25,883 nt of DNA, taken from assembly GCA_050260095.1 (NCBI GenBank), contig JBLNBQ010000117.1:1-25883 (forward strand). Reading direction: 5' to 3'. Every line of letters begins with the position of its first letter. Position 1 is the stretch's first letter. Both the position numbers and the translations under genes were made by a program. The notes below the pieces were generated by a model that was given only the letters and a program-made list of their open reading frames with translations, was not told the origin of the DNA and did no database searches. Source of the stretch: JBLNBQ01 sp050260095. Lineage in GTDB: Bacteria; Bacillota; UBA5301; DYFA01. This document shows, piece after piece, positions 1-7,545 of this stretch.

Positions 1-151
1 CGGTTCACCCCCACGTGCGTGGGGACGACGCCCTGAACTTCGGCCATGCGGCCATCCTTGACGGTTCACCCCCACGTGCGTGGGGACGACTCCTGCAGGA
101 GCTCGAAGGGCACCAGCACGGACGGTTCACCCCCACGTGCGTGGGGACGAC
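1..151 (-). CRISPR. Type I-E CRISPR array, leader-proximal end (3 repeats, 2 spacers, continues off the window)
   Basis: Three identical 29-nt repeats lie at 1-29, 62-90 and 123-151, separated by two 32-nt spacers (30-61 and 91-122). The 61-nt period and the GC-rich palindromic core (CCCCCACGTGCGTGGGG on the plus strand) are typical of type I-E. Read on the minus strand the repeat begins GTCGTCCCC and ends GTGAACCG, the crRNA orientation of the E. coli repeat (GAGTTCCCC...AAACCG). The array is therefore transcribed leftwards, in the same direction as the cas genes, from a leader at 152-214. The spacers seen here would be the most recently acquired, and the array continues past position 1. The lack of repeat degeneracy fits a leader-proximal end. 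Confidence 0.97.
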
Positions 152-214
152 ACTAACGAAAATGGCTCTAGAAGGGAGCCTCATCCTGAAATCGAGCTCC
201 AAGTATCGTCTGGG
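152..214 (-). promoter_or_regulatory. CRISPR leader region
   Basis: This 63-nt stretch lies between the cas6e stop codon and the first repeat. Its repeat-proximal part (minus-strand ATTTTCGTTAGT next to the repeat) is AT-richer than its surroundings, as expected of a leader. A TTGACC hexamer overlaps the cas6e stop codon and could act as a -35 element, but I see no convincing -10 at the right spacing. The array may simply be read through from the cas operon. Integration would occur at the 151/152 boundary. Confidence 0.6.
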
Positions 215-892
215 TCAAGCTGGTGGTGCGACCGACAGAAGCCCGAAACCGAAAGCCTTGCCTGACCCCAGGCCCTTCGCAAGAACGTCGCGAAACCGCT
301 CCGGATCACGCACGGCGAGGCTTCCCTCGAATACAACTCCCTGGAACGTGCAGCCTCTCCTGTGACTGCGGGCCAGTTCCGCCGAGCCTGATGCAGCTAC
401 CGAAACGTTCAGTATCTCGAAGCCGTGGTCAGCGGCCTTCCGGGCCAGCCACTCGACTTGCGCCGCCGTCCCGCTCACCGGTACCCGTCGCCCGTTTCTG
501 CGAGTCCCGTCTGGTCCTGACTTGGTGTCGATCTTGCGGGTTGGGTTGGCTCGTAGCTTGAAGCGCAGCACTTGCCCGGACTTCAGGCAGTCGTATGCTT
601 CCGCCACCGACTTGACGGCCGGATTCGGAATCTCCGCTTCCTGCAGAAGGTAGCCATCTGGGAGGCCTGACCAATCCGGGACCGTCAGCGATTGCACGTA
701 CAGTAGGATTCGTCCCGTCGATCGCTCGAACTCAAGTCGGTGGAGGACCCCAAGCGAGTTCCGGGCGCCAACCTCAGCGGCATTAAGGTTGGGAAAGGCG
801 CTCAGGACCGTGCGGTGCAGTTCCGCCACGTCGCGTAGGTCCCGTTGGACCGCCGCCGAAGCTGGGTTAAGACACAAGAGTGACAGGTACAA
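215..892 (-). CDS. cas6e: Cas6e (Cse3/CasE) crRNA-processing endoribonuclease
   Basis: Cas6e cuts pre-crRNA at the 3' base of the repeat hairpin and stays bound in Cascade. From the TTG at 892 the protein is 225 aa and starts MYLSLLCLNP, the usual Cas6e beginning. This start puts a His at residue 26 within ELHRTVL, the position of catalytic His26 in Thermus Cse3. The C-terminal glycine-rich loop GLGSGKAFGFGLL, which contacts RNA, is intact. The TTG start is supported by AGGAGGTGA about 5 nt upstream; the GTG at 901 lies inside that ribosome binding site. The ribosome binding site abuts the cas5e stop codon, so translation is probably coupled. It is the last cas gene before the leader. Confidence 0.95.
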   Translation of the reverse strand: MYLSLLCLNPASAAVQRDLRDVAELHRTVLSAFPNLNAAEVGARNSLGVLHRLEFERSTGRILLYVQSLTVPDWSGLPDGYLLQEAEIPNPAVKSVAEAYDCLKSGQVLRFKLRANPTRKIDTKSGPDGTRRNGRRVPVSGTAAQVEWLARKAADHGFEILNVSVAASGSAELARSHRRGCTFQGVVFEGSLAVRDPERFRDVLAKGLGSGKAFGFGLLSVAPPA

Positions 893-907
893 GGAAATCA
901 CCTCCTA
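890..907 (-). promoter_or_regulatory. cas6e ribosome binding site and TTG start overlapping the cas5e stop
   Basis: On the minus strand the sequence reads TAG (cas5e stop, 907-905), then GAGGTGATTTCC and TTG (892-890). The nearly complete anti-16S match AGGAGGTGA includes the last two bases of the cas5e stop. It decides the start: TTG is correctly spaced, whereas the GTG at 901 is part of the Shine-Dalgarno sequence itself. Confidence 0.75.
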
Positions 908-1609
908 TGCACGCGTCGTTGAAGAAAGCTCTAGTGGCCTGACCAGGACCCTTCTGACCCCAAAGCGGCGCCGGGCGAAATCGAGCGGCACATCCTCCCG
1001 TATTTCCGTTCCGGAACCGGATGGGTCGTCCAGGACCAGCCAAACCTGGTCCGCCATGTCGCCAGTGGCGGCTGGAGGGTCATAGTTGCGAAAGGCGTCC
1101 CGCAGGTTACCTTCATACAGCCCATTGGGGAGGTAGACCGGGCGGGCCGGCACATACGACTTTCTCCCCAGGTAGAGCGGCCACATTGGCTCTCTCAGCG
1201 CACTCTGCAGCCGGGACAGCAGCCCCTCATCCTCGCTCTCCAGCCCCACCAGGAACGAGGCGTCCTGAAGATAGTAGCGCCAGCTCATCACCGATTCAGG
1301 CCGACCGCCGTCGGCTTTTGCGACCCCATATTCCCGGTGTCCGAGGTCGCCGCCGCCAGCAGTCTGAAAGTCGACACCGACCTTCCCAGGCCGGTCAATC
1401 CGCACACCCATCCGGAGAGCCGCCAGGGTAGCCAACGGAGGCCACCTGGTATCACCGGCCACCTCGTGGCGCGGCTTGCCCAAGGCGGCACAGAGCAAAC
1501 CGATCACGCCAGACTTGGAAGGCTCCATCCGGGTGTCGCGTTCTGTGAAGCGGCTTGAGGTGCCCCAGGACTGCATGGGGCCTTCCAGCCTCAAGAGCAG
1601 CGTCTTCAT
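905..1609 (-). CDS. cas5e: Cas5e (CasD) Cascade subunit
   Basis: Cas5e binds the 5' handle of crRNA and caps the Cas7 backbone next to Cas8e. The 234-aa product starts MKTLLLRLEGPMQSWG, and the segment with SSRFTERDTRMEPSKSGVIG near residues 18-40 is the family signature. A later stretch with GRKSYVPARPVYLPNGLYEG matches the Cas5e central region. Start: ATG at 1609, preceded by GAGGTGG. The cas7e stop lies 10 nt upstream and the cas6e ribosome binding site overlaps the 3' end, so the gene is embedded in one operon. Type I-E Cas5 has no nuclease activity; Cas6e does the processing. Confidence 0.95.
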   Translation of the reverse strand: MKTLLLRLEGPMQSWGTSSRFTERDTRMEPSKSGVIGLLCAALGKPRHEVAGDTRWPPLATLAALRMGVRIDRPGKVGVDFQTAGGGDLGHREYGVAKADGGRPESVMSWRYYLQDASFLVGLESEDEGLLSRLQSALREPMWPLYLGRKSYVPARPVYLPNGLYEGNLRDAFRNYDPPAATGDMADQVWLVLDDPSGSGTEIREDVPLDFARRRFGVRRVLVRPLELSSTTRA

Positions 1610-1619
1610 CGCCGCCACC

Positions 1620-2765
1620 TCAGTTCTGACCGGCCTGGACCCTCTGCATGACCTGTCCAAGCAGGTCGGGAACCGCAGCCTCGACCACGATGCCAGGAGC
1701 TTCCTTGACCGGCAGTTCATCGGCGCTTAGGTAAGTCGCGACGCCCGCGAAACCAACTCCGTCAATGCCATAGACTCTGACCAAGTCCCGCCAGTGCTGC
1801 AAGAGCCGTTGCGCGGACAGCAGGACCAGATCACCCTGTGCTCCAGCAAAGACCGGCTTCACGAAAGCGTTGGCAAGGGACCAAAGGCCTTTCTCGCGCA
1901 CCACGGCCAACACGAAAGACGGCGGATTCTGCGGAGCGGAATTGGTTTCCTTTCCGCTCGGTACCGCGTGGATCATGCCCTCCAGAAAAGCTCGGGTGGC
2001 CAAGCTCACGTGTTCCTGTTTTCCGTTCAAGTTCTGGCTCAACTGGGCTAAGTCCAGATTGGCATACCGGTAGTAGCAGGAGCTGTTGTACAAGATGGTG
2101 CCCAGCATGCCGGCGCCGGCCCCGTCATCGTCATCTTTCTGTTTCAAGTCCTCCACGGCCGAGTAGAAATCGAACTCCGTGGCGACTGTGTGAGTAGAAA
2201 AGGCGTGGGCCATCTGGACAGCCGCCTCGACGTTCTTGTCGGCATGAGTGGCGATCATCCTGCCGAAGAGAGCGATATCGAGAGCGTCCCCGCCGTCGAT
2301 GGCGTCGAGCAGGAGTTGTGGCAGCTCTCCCGCCGCTTTCTTCTTGTCCTTGTTCGATCCTTCATCCGCCAGCAGCGCCTTGGCATGCTCGCGGCAGAGC
2401 GTCGCCAAGCGCTCGATCTCTTTCTCACCGAGCATCAACAGGTACTCCGTCTTGCCCTTCTTCAGCTTGAACTCCAGCAGTTCCAGAGCCTTCGTCGCGA
2501 TCTGGTCGGCCGGCTCCTGCTCCAATCCGGCCTTCACCAGCCGCTCCGCCAGTTCCCGCTGCAACCACTTGGTGCGGTAGGACAGCAATTCGGACGGAAC
2601 CAAGCTCTCCTCACGGAAGTGAGTGCGGACGGCCCGCTTCAGGCACTGACTGGAGATGCGCGCCCGCCGAGTTCCGCCAAAGATGCAGCTCTTGGGCGCC
2701 CCGGTATCGTCCCGGTTAAGGTTGGAGAGCGCGAAGTTCTGGAGTAGATGAAGCTCAAGAAACAT
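1620..2765 (-). CDS. cas7e: Cas7e (Cse4/CasC) Cascade backbone subunit
   Basis: Cas7e polymerises along the crRNA spacer to form the Cascade backbone. The 381-aa protein begins MFLELHLLQNFALSNLNRDD and continues with GAPKSCIFGGTRRARISSQCLKRA, the signature of the family. Central segments such as VEAAVQMAHAFSTHTV and GTILYNSSCYYRYANLDL are also typical. The ATG at 2765 follows GGAGAGGAG and overlaps the last 11 nt of cas11, indicating translational coupling. A lysine/glutamate-rich helical insertion around residues 115-165 is charged but normal for the family. No damage is visible. Confidence 0.96.
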   Translation of the reverse strand: MFLELHLLQNFALSNLNRDDTGAPKSCIFGGTRRARISSQCLKRAVRTHFREESLVPSELLSYRTKWLQRELAERLVKAGLEQEPADQIATKALELLEFKLKKGKTEYLLMLGEKEIERLATLCREHAKALLADEGSNKDKKKAAGELPQLLLDAIDGGDALDIALFGRMIATHADKNVEAAVQMAHAFSTHTVATEFDFYSAVEDLKQKDDDDGAGAGMLGTILYNSSCYYRYANLDLAQLSQNLNGKQEHVSLATRAFLEGMIHAVPSGKETNSAPQNPPSFVLAVVREKGLWSLANAFVKPVFAGAQGDLVLLSAQRLLQHWRDLVRVYGIDGVGFAGVATYLSADELPVKEAPGIVVEAAVPDLLGQVMQRVQAGQN

Positions 2766-3336
2766 GAGTCTCCTCTCCTTTCTTGACTTGAGGTCCGATG
2801 TAGAAGGAACGACTCCAGTCCCACTGCACCGGGCGGTTCGGCCACTCCCAGTCGCGCAGGTCACGCAGTAGCTGAGCCCAGTCTACCGGAATCTCCTCCG
2901 ACTTGAGCAAGCTGATAAGCTGGCGGAGGTGGCCGAATAGTTCATCTCGCGGCGAGGCGAGAAGCGCCTCCACCCGGCGCTTCAAGGAGTCCGGCAGCGG
3001 ATCTTCTTCTGTTCCGGCTTTGACCTGCTTGGCCAACGCGAGCAGACTGAGCGATTCCCCAAAGTCGCGACGGCGCACGCCCAACTCCTGCTCCGAGAAA
3101 CAGACCGGATGGTGGGCAAAGAGCGCAGCGACCATGAGGTAGGTCTTCTCTTCCTCGGGGGACAGTACCGCGAGGAAACTGGGCGGCACGTAGCCGTAGA
3201 GTTCGTACAGGTACTCCTCCTCCAGGGTCAGTCCGCGGCGCAATGCCGCCAGGACTCCCCTCTGCTTCTCGTCTGCTCCCAGCTTCACCAACCAGGACGC
3301 GAATGCCATCTGTCTACTCGTCGGACTCCGGGTCAT
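2755..3336 (-). CDS. cas11: Cas11 (Cse2/CasB) small Cascade subunit
   Basis: Cse2 is the small, mainly alpha-helical subunit; two copies form the belly of Cascade and stabilise the R-loop. The 193-aa product includes QMAFASWLVKLGADEKQRGVLAALRRGLT and a C-terminal LLRDLRDWEWPNRPVQWDWSRSFY segment, both characteristic. Two ATG codons are candidates, 3342 and 3336. AGGAGG at 3350-3345 is 2 nt from the first and 8 nt from the second, so 3336 is preferred. The start lies about 20 nt beyond the cas8e stop direction-wise, overlapping the cas8e 3' end. The gene end overlaps cas7e. Family identity is clear even though Cse2 proteins diverge quickly. Confidence 0.92.
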   Translation of the reverse strand: MTRSPTSRQMAFASWLVKLGADEKQRGVLAALRRGLTLEEEYLYELYGYVPPSFLAVLSPEEEKTYLMVAALFAHHPVCFSEQELGVRRRDFGESLSLLALAKQVKAGTEEDPLPDSLKRRVEALLASPRDELFGHLRQLISLLKSEEIPVDWAQLLRDLRDWEWPNRPVQWDWSRSFYIGPQVKKGEETHVS

Positions 3337-4939
3337 CGACATCCCCTCCTTCGTTTTCTTCCGCCTTCGTCGCGAAAAGATTGGCGAGGCGGGTGTGGAA
3401 GCAGTGGTCAATCTGGGTGAGAACTTCGTAAGGCGCCTGGGCATGGATCAACCCGTCGCGCACCCCTTGAAAGGCCTGCCCGGCCGCCAGGCGCACGGCC
3501 GCTCGCCAGCGCTCGCGAACCGTCGCGAAATCCTCCTCCGGCAGCTCCGCTAAGGCCCGCCGGAAGGGCGCCTCCAGGGCTGGCCAGAAGCGGGCCACCA
3601 TCCCGAAGCCGCGCCCAAACGCGATAAACTGATCGGGCACCTTCCCTCCAGGGGGTTTGCGAGTCCGAAAGTAAGTTAGCACCTCTGGCAGGTCGTGCCG
3701 CTCCCCCAGGCCCCAGGCCAGCACCGTGCCGGTTAGCTGGAGCAAGGCTTCCGCCTTGCGCGCCTCCAAGATGAGGTCTCGGAGGTCCCCGACTAACTCA
3801 TTGTCTTTCAAGAATTCAGCCGGGAGCGGCAGCACCTCCCGCCGCCAGAGTTCGATCTTGGCAGCCTTTTGCGGATCGGTGGCAAGTCCACTGACGGCGA
3901 GAGCGATGACCGGCGGAACAGAGAGCCCCGCTTCGTTACCCCGGGTTGTGACCTCGGCCAGCCACTCGACCAAGCCGGGAGGCTCAATTTCTCCGCCGGG
4001 CGCCTCCTGCAGGAGCACGTGGGTGAACTGCCAGGCCGCCTTCTCCCGGTCGAGCTTGAATGGCTGCCAACCCTCCTTCTTATCCTTGCGGTGAGGCTTC
4101 CAGGGGTCGGTCTTTCGACCGTCCTTGGGCAAGCAGTACCGCTGCCTAAACTGGCAGCCAGTGATAATGCCAGCGCGATCGTCTACGCAGAGGTGGATCT
4201 GCCGGCTCTGCCACGTGAGATAGTGGAGCGGCCCGCGTGGCACCGTGCCAGAACGGTCGGGTTCCGGGGGTGTCTCCTCTTCCCAAAACGGACGATCAAT
4301 CACGGTCTCGGGCACAAGTCCTGTCCACCTATCCAACGGCATCAGGTTGAGCGAGAGTGTCTCGAAGAGGCTGCGGTTGCTCTTGGCCTCCACGACCAGG
4401 CCCTTAGTCAGGGGCCCATCCATGCGATTGAACGGCTTGCTGACGCCGCCACCCACCGCAAAGAGCTGCTGGGCAAGCAAGTGGCATGCGGCCCGACCTG
4501 GCGTCAGGCCCTCTCCACCTTCGGCCTGTCCGTGATCAAAGAGGGTGGGGTTGTTGCCTGAAGCCGCCTCCATGATCAGCCAAGTGATGGGGTGAACTTC
4601 CTCGTCCTCGATGCGCGGCACTTGATAAAAGGGGTGCGTCGGATGGAGTAGATCGAACCGTTCTGCCCACTTGGCGCCATACGCATCAAGAGGAGCCGGA
4701 TCGAAACTGCCAGCCCGCCAGAGACCGGCCCACTCCTTGAAACCATGCGGGTGATAGACCCGGTAGAGTACGGCCAGGAGCAACCGGTGGATGGCCACGG
4801 TTACCAAGGGAGACGGGTCGTACACCTCACGCAGTTCGTGGGCCTTAAGCAAAGCTTCCCGGATGCTTACCGTCGCCGTCTCCCCGGACGGCAGAATCAC
4901 CGGAATCCACGGCTCGTCCCAGAGGCAGAAATGAATCAC
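3314..4939 (-). CDS. cas8e: Cas8e (Cse1/CasA) large Cascade subunit
   Basis: Cse1 recognises the PAM, starts R-loop formation and recruits Cas3. The 541-aa product begins (GTG) MIHFCLWDEPWIPV, the classic Cse1 N-terminus, followed by HPFYQVPRI and ASGNNPTLFDH near residues 110-150. The C-terminal four-helix bundle region is present (roughly residues 370-530). Length is normal. The GTG at 4939 overlaps the cas3 stop as GTGA and follows GAGGAGGACAAGG, so translation is coupled to cas3. A longer reading frame continues upstream inside cas3 but has no family similarity and is discarded. In some actinobacteria Cas3 and Cse1 are fused; here they remain separate but overlapping. Confidence 0.96.
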   Translation of the reverse strand: MIHFCLWDEPWIPVILPSGETATVSIREALLKAHELREVYDPSPLVTVAIHRLLLAVLYRVYHPHGFKEWAGLWRAGSFDPAPLDAYGAKWAERFDLLHPTHPFYQVPRIEDEEVHPITWLIMEAASGNNPTLFDHGQAEGGEGLTPGRAACHLLAQQLFAVGGGVSKPFNRMDGPLTKGLVVEAKSNRSLFETLSLNLMPLDRWTGLVPETVIDRPFWEEETPPEPDRSGTVPRGPLHYLTWQSRQIHLCVDDRAGIITGCQFRQRYCLPKDGRKTDPWKPHRKDKKEGWQPFKLDREKAAWQFTHVLLQEAPGGEIEPPGLVEWLAEVTTRGNEAGLSVPPVIALAVSGLATDPQKAAKIELWRREVLPLPAEFLKDNELVGDLRDLILEARKAEALLQLTGTVLAWGLGERHDLPEVLTYFRTRKPPGGKVPDQFIAFGRGFGMVARFWPALEAPFRRALAELPEEDFATVRERWRAAVRLAAGQAFQGVRDGLIHAQAPYEVLTQIDHCFHTRLANLFATKAEENEGGDVDDPESDE

Positions 4940-7545
4940 CCCTTGTCCTCCTCTCGTCCTGATTCCAGCACCAAGCCCAGCTCCGGGTCGAGGCGGAGGG
5001 GTAAACCTTCCGTCAGGCAGACCCCGTCGGGCGCAAAGACAAGTACCCGGCACCGCCGCAAGTGGGCGGAGCCTTGCCAACTTGTGGGTGGTGCAATGTC
5101 CAGAATCTTCTTCACCAATCCTGGCGCAAAGCTGACGCGTAGCGAACAGCCGAGCAGCGCTCGAACGTCGTCTGCGTCGGGGCGTTTCTCCAGGCGAATT
5201 TCGCGCCCGTCCCCGCACGATGCTCGGAGACCTCCCGCCTGAGCAGTCAGACAGACCACGCTCACCGAGGGGCCGCCCAGACGCGTCATGGCCTGCAGCG
5301 CCTCGTGGACCGTCTCATCCTCTTCGTCCAGGGCGTCCATGCCCGTACCAAAGAGGTCCGCGGTCACGTCCGGTATGTACCGTTTCTTGGCCTTCAGCCG
5401 ATCTTGGGTTCGGCTCTGCTCCAGGCTGGCCCAAGTCTCGTTCCACATGGCCTGAAGCGCGGGGGCGAGGTCTGCAGGCGGGGGCTCCTCGCGGTAGACC
5501 ATCTCCACCAGTTCCTCCACGTCGTCAGGGACAACCAGGTCCATACGGGCGCGCAGCGCCAGCCAAGTCCGCAGCAAGATGTGGGGGTCGTAGACCCGGG
5601 CCGAACCCTTCTCGAACACCGGACGCCCCGTCTCATCTTCAGCCGGAGATAGCACCCACAGCGCCGGACCGGTCAGCTTGGGCGGCCGCGCCCGGGAGTG
5701 CCGCCAGACCCTGCCGCTGCGCTGCAGAAGCAGGTCGATGGGAGCCAAATCCGTGACCATCAGATCGAAGTCCAGGTCCAGCGATTGTTCGATGACTTGC
5801 GTGGCGACCACCACCGCCCGTTGGGGACGGTGGTCGGTCCCCGGTCCAAACCGGTCGAGGACCAAGCGTTCTCGCTCCATCCGGCCATCGAACGGATACC
5901 GTGCGTGAAACAGCAAGAGTTCCTCCGGCGGAAAATGCGCCTGCAACTGACGGTAGACTTGCTGAGCCCGGGTAACGGTATTGAGGACAACCGCCGCACA
6001 ACCACCAAACGCAAGGGCCTCCTTCAATGCCGTCAGCCAGGCTTCGTCGGTCTGGCTGTGTCGACAGACCGCCACCGTCCGGTCGGGCGCTCCGGTCAGA
6101 TGTCGGGCGGCGCTCCCGGTCCCAGTTACCCAGGAAAGACGCGGGTAGACCATAGTGGGGTCCTCCGGGAGGAGTTGCTGGCCGCGGCCTGCCGCATAGG
6201 CAGCGAGGAGGGCCCGGCGCGTGCCAGCCGGTAGAGTGGCTGAAAGCAGAATCACGGACGCGCCGCACGCCGCCAGCCAGGTCAACAGGCGGGTCAGCAG
6301 CGTCTGCATGTAGGTGTCGTAGGCGTGGACCTCGTCCAGGATGACAACCTTCCCCGCCAAACCGAAAAGACGAACGAAGAAGTGTTTGGTCTGCAGGGCA
6401 CCTAGCAGCGCCTGGTCGATGGTCCCGATACCGTACGGGGCCAACAGACCGCGTTTGCGGTATGTAAACCACTCCGCCGCCAGCAAGCCAGAGTCCTTCC
6501 CACCAAAGACGTGTCCCGGACGAAGCAACTTGTCACCGGCCCGCCTCAGAACCTCGAACTCAGCGTTCAACGCGGCGTGGCCGTGCAAGAGTTGCACGTT
6601 GATGGCTGTGCCCGGGAAGCGGTTCACCAGGTATTCATTGACCCGCCCGAACATCTGGTTGCTGGTGGCCATCGTCGGCAGGGCGAAATAGGCGCCACGC
6701 TGCCCTGCGGTGGACGCCAGGTAGTCAGCGAGGTAGAGGGCTGCCTCGGTCTTGCCTCCCCCCATGGGGTACTCCAAGAGAACCAGGCTCGGCCCCACAA
6801 GCTCCGGAGCAACCTCCATGACTTGTCTCTGAAGGTGATTGGGTACCTTGTCGAAGAGGTCCTGAAAGGATCGGGGGGCCAGCGTGGACGTTTCGCTGAA
6901 CCACCCGAGTTTGGCCAGCCCTTCTTCGGCTCGCCGCCGCGCCAGCCGGAGGTAGCGCGGCAGGGAAACGGCCTCTCCAGCAAAGGGAAAGAGCGCGGAA
7001 TCCGAGGCAATCCAGTCGGCCACGCTGGTCAGTCCGGCCAACACGACGAGGGAAGCGTTTGCCTCCGTTAGGTCCCCTCGCGGCGCCGGCGTCCGGTCAA
7101 CCCCCAATACGTGGGCCAACAACCTGACCAAGTTTAGTCGAGCCTCTTCCCACGGTCCTTCACCGATGAACCGCGACGCATCCTGCAGATCACGCGCGGA
7201 GGGAAAGAGCCCATGGTGTCCGCCCGCGACTGCGGCCATGGGGCGCGCGACGGCTTCCGACACCCCCACCGCCACCAGAAGAGTTCTCAGGAGAAAATCG
7301 CTTAGAACGTAATGGGGCTTTTCTTGATCGCTCCGCGCGTTCAAAAAGCCCTTGTTCCGCAACGCCTTCCACCCAGCCTGCCACTTGCGGGCGAACGCCG
7401 GCGTGGCTTTGCCGAGATCGTGCGCGCCCGCAAAGAAGGCCACCCAGCGTCCCGTCTCCTTGCGCGTCGTCAAACCCAGGCGGCAACGCAAAGCCTCCTT
7501 CAAGGCAGGCGGCAAGACCCGTTCCCAGAGGCAGAGCGCGACCAT
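4936..7545 (-). CDS. cas3: Cas3 HD nuclease-helicase, N-terminus abnormal (first HD motif missing)
   Basis: Cas3 is recruited by Cascade to nick, unwind and degrade the displaced strand. From the ATG at 7545 the protein is 869 aa. Visible HD-domain motifs are HD (42-43, AGAHDLGKA), GHHG (HH 110-111) and the late Asp (D177, TSVADWIAS). Superfamily 2 helicase motifs are intact: GGGKT (262-266), DEVH (404-407), SAT (435-437), ATQVIEQSLD (581-590) and QRSGRVWRH (608-616). The canonical first HD motif (H..D, normally about 12 residues before the W of CLWERVL) is absent, because the frame reaches this point from cas2 in another phase. No Shine-Dalgarno precedes the ATG or the alternative TTG at 7659 (which would give 907 aa). 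Helicase function looks intact; nuclease function is doubtful. Confidence 0.9.
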   Translation of the reverse strand: MVALCLWERVLPPALKEALRCRLGLTTRKETGRWVAFFAGAHDLGKATPAFARKWQAGWKALRNKGFLNARSDQEKPHYVLSDFLLRTLLVAVGVSEAVARPMAAVAGGHHGLFPSARDLQDASRFIGEGPWEEARLNLVRLLAHVLGVDRTPAPRGDLTEANASLVVLAGLTSVADWIASDSALFPFAGEAVSLPRYLRLARRRAEEGLAKLGWFSETSTLAPRSFQDLFDKVPNHLQRQVMEVAPELVGPSLVLLEYPMGGGKTEAALYLADYLASTAGQRGAYFALPTMATSNQMFGRVNEYLVNRFPGTAINVQLLHGHAALNAEFEVLRRAGDKLLRPGHVFGGKDSGLLAAEWFTYRKRGLLAPYGIGTIDQALLGALQTKHFFVRLFGLAGKVVILDEVHAYDTYMQTLLTRLLTWLAACGASVILLSATLPAGTRRALLAAYAAGRGQQLLPEDPTMVYPRLSWVTGTGSAARHLTGAPDRTVAVCRHSQTDEAWLTALKEALAFGGCAAVVLNTVTRAQQVYRQLQAHFPPEELLLFHARYPFDGRMERERLVLDRFGPGTDHRPQRAVVVATQVIEQSLDLDFDLMVTDLAPIDLLLQRSGRVWRHSRARPPKLTGPALWVLSPAEDETGRPVFEKGSARVYDPHILLRTWLALRARMDLVVPDDVEELVEMVYREEPPPADLAPALQAMWNETWASLEQSRTQDRLKAKKRYIPDVTADLFGTGMDALDEEDETVHEALQAMTRLGGPSVSVVCLTAQAGGLRASCGDGREIRLEKRPDADDVRALLGCSLRVSFAPGLVKKILDIAPPTSWQGSAHLRRCRVLVFAPDGVCLTEGLPLRLDPELGLVLESGREEDKG

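Noticed and set aside
4940..5218. N-terminal extension of cas8e to 5218.
   Set aside because: The extension lies wholly inside cas3 and has no Cse1 similarity. The GTG at 4939 has a strong ribosome binding site and gives the canonical N-terminus.
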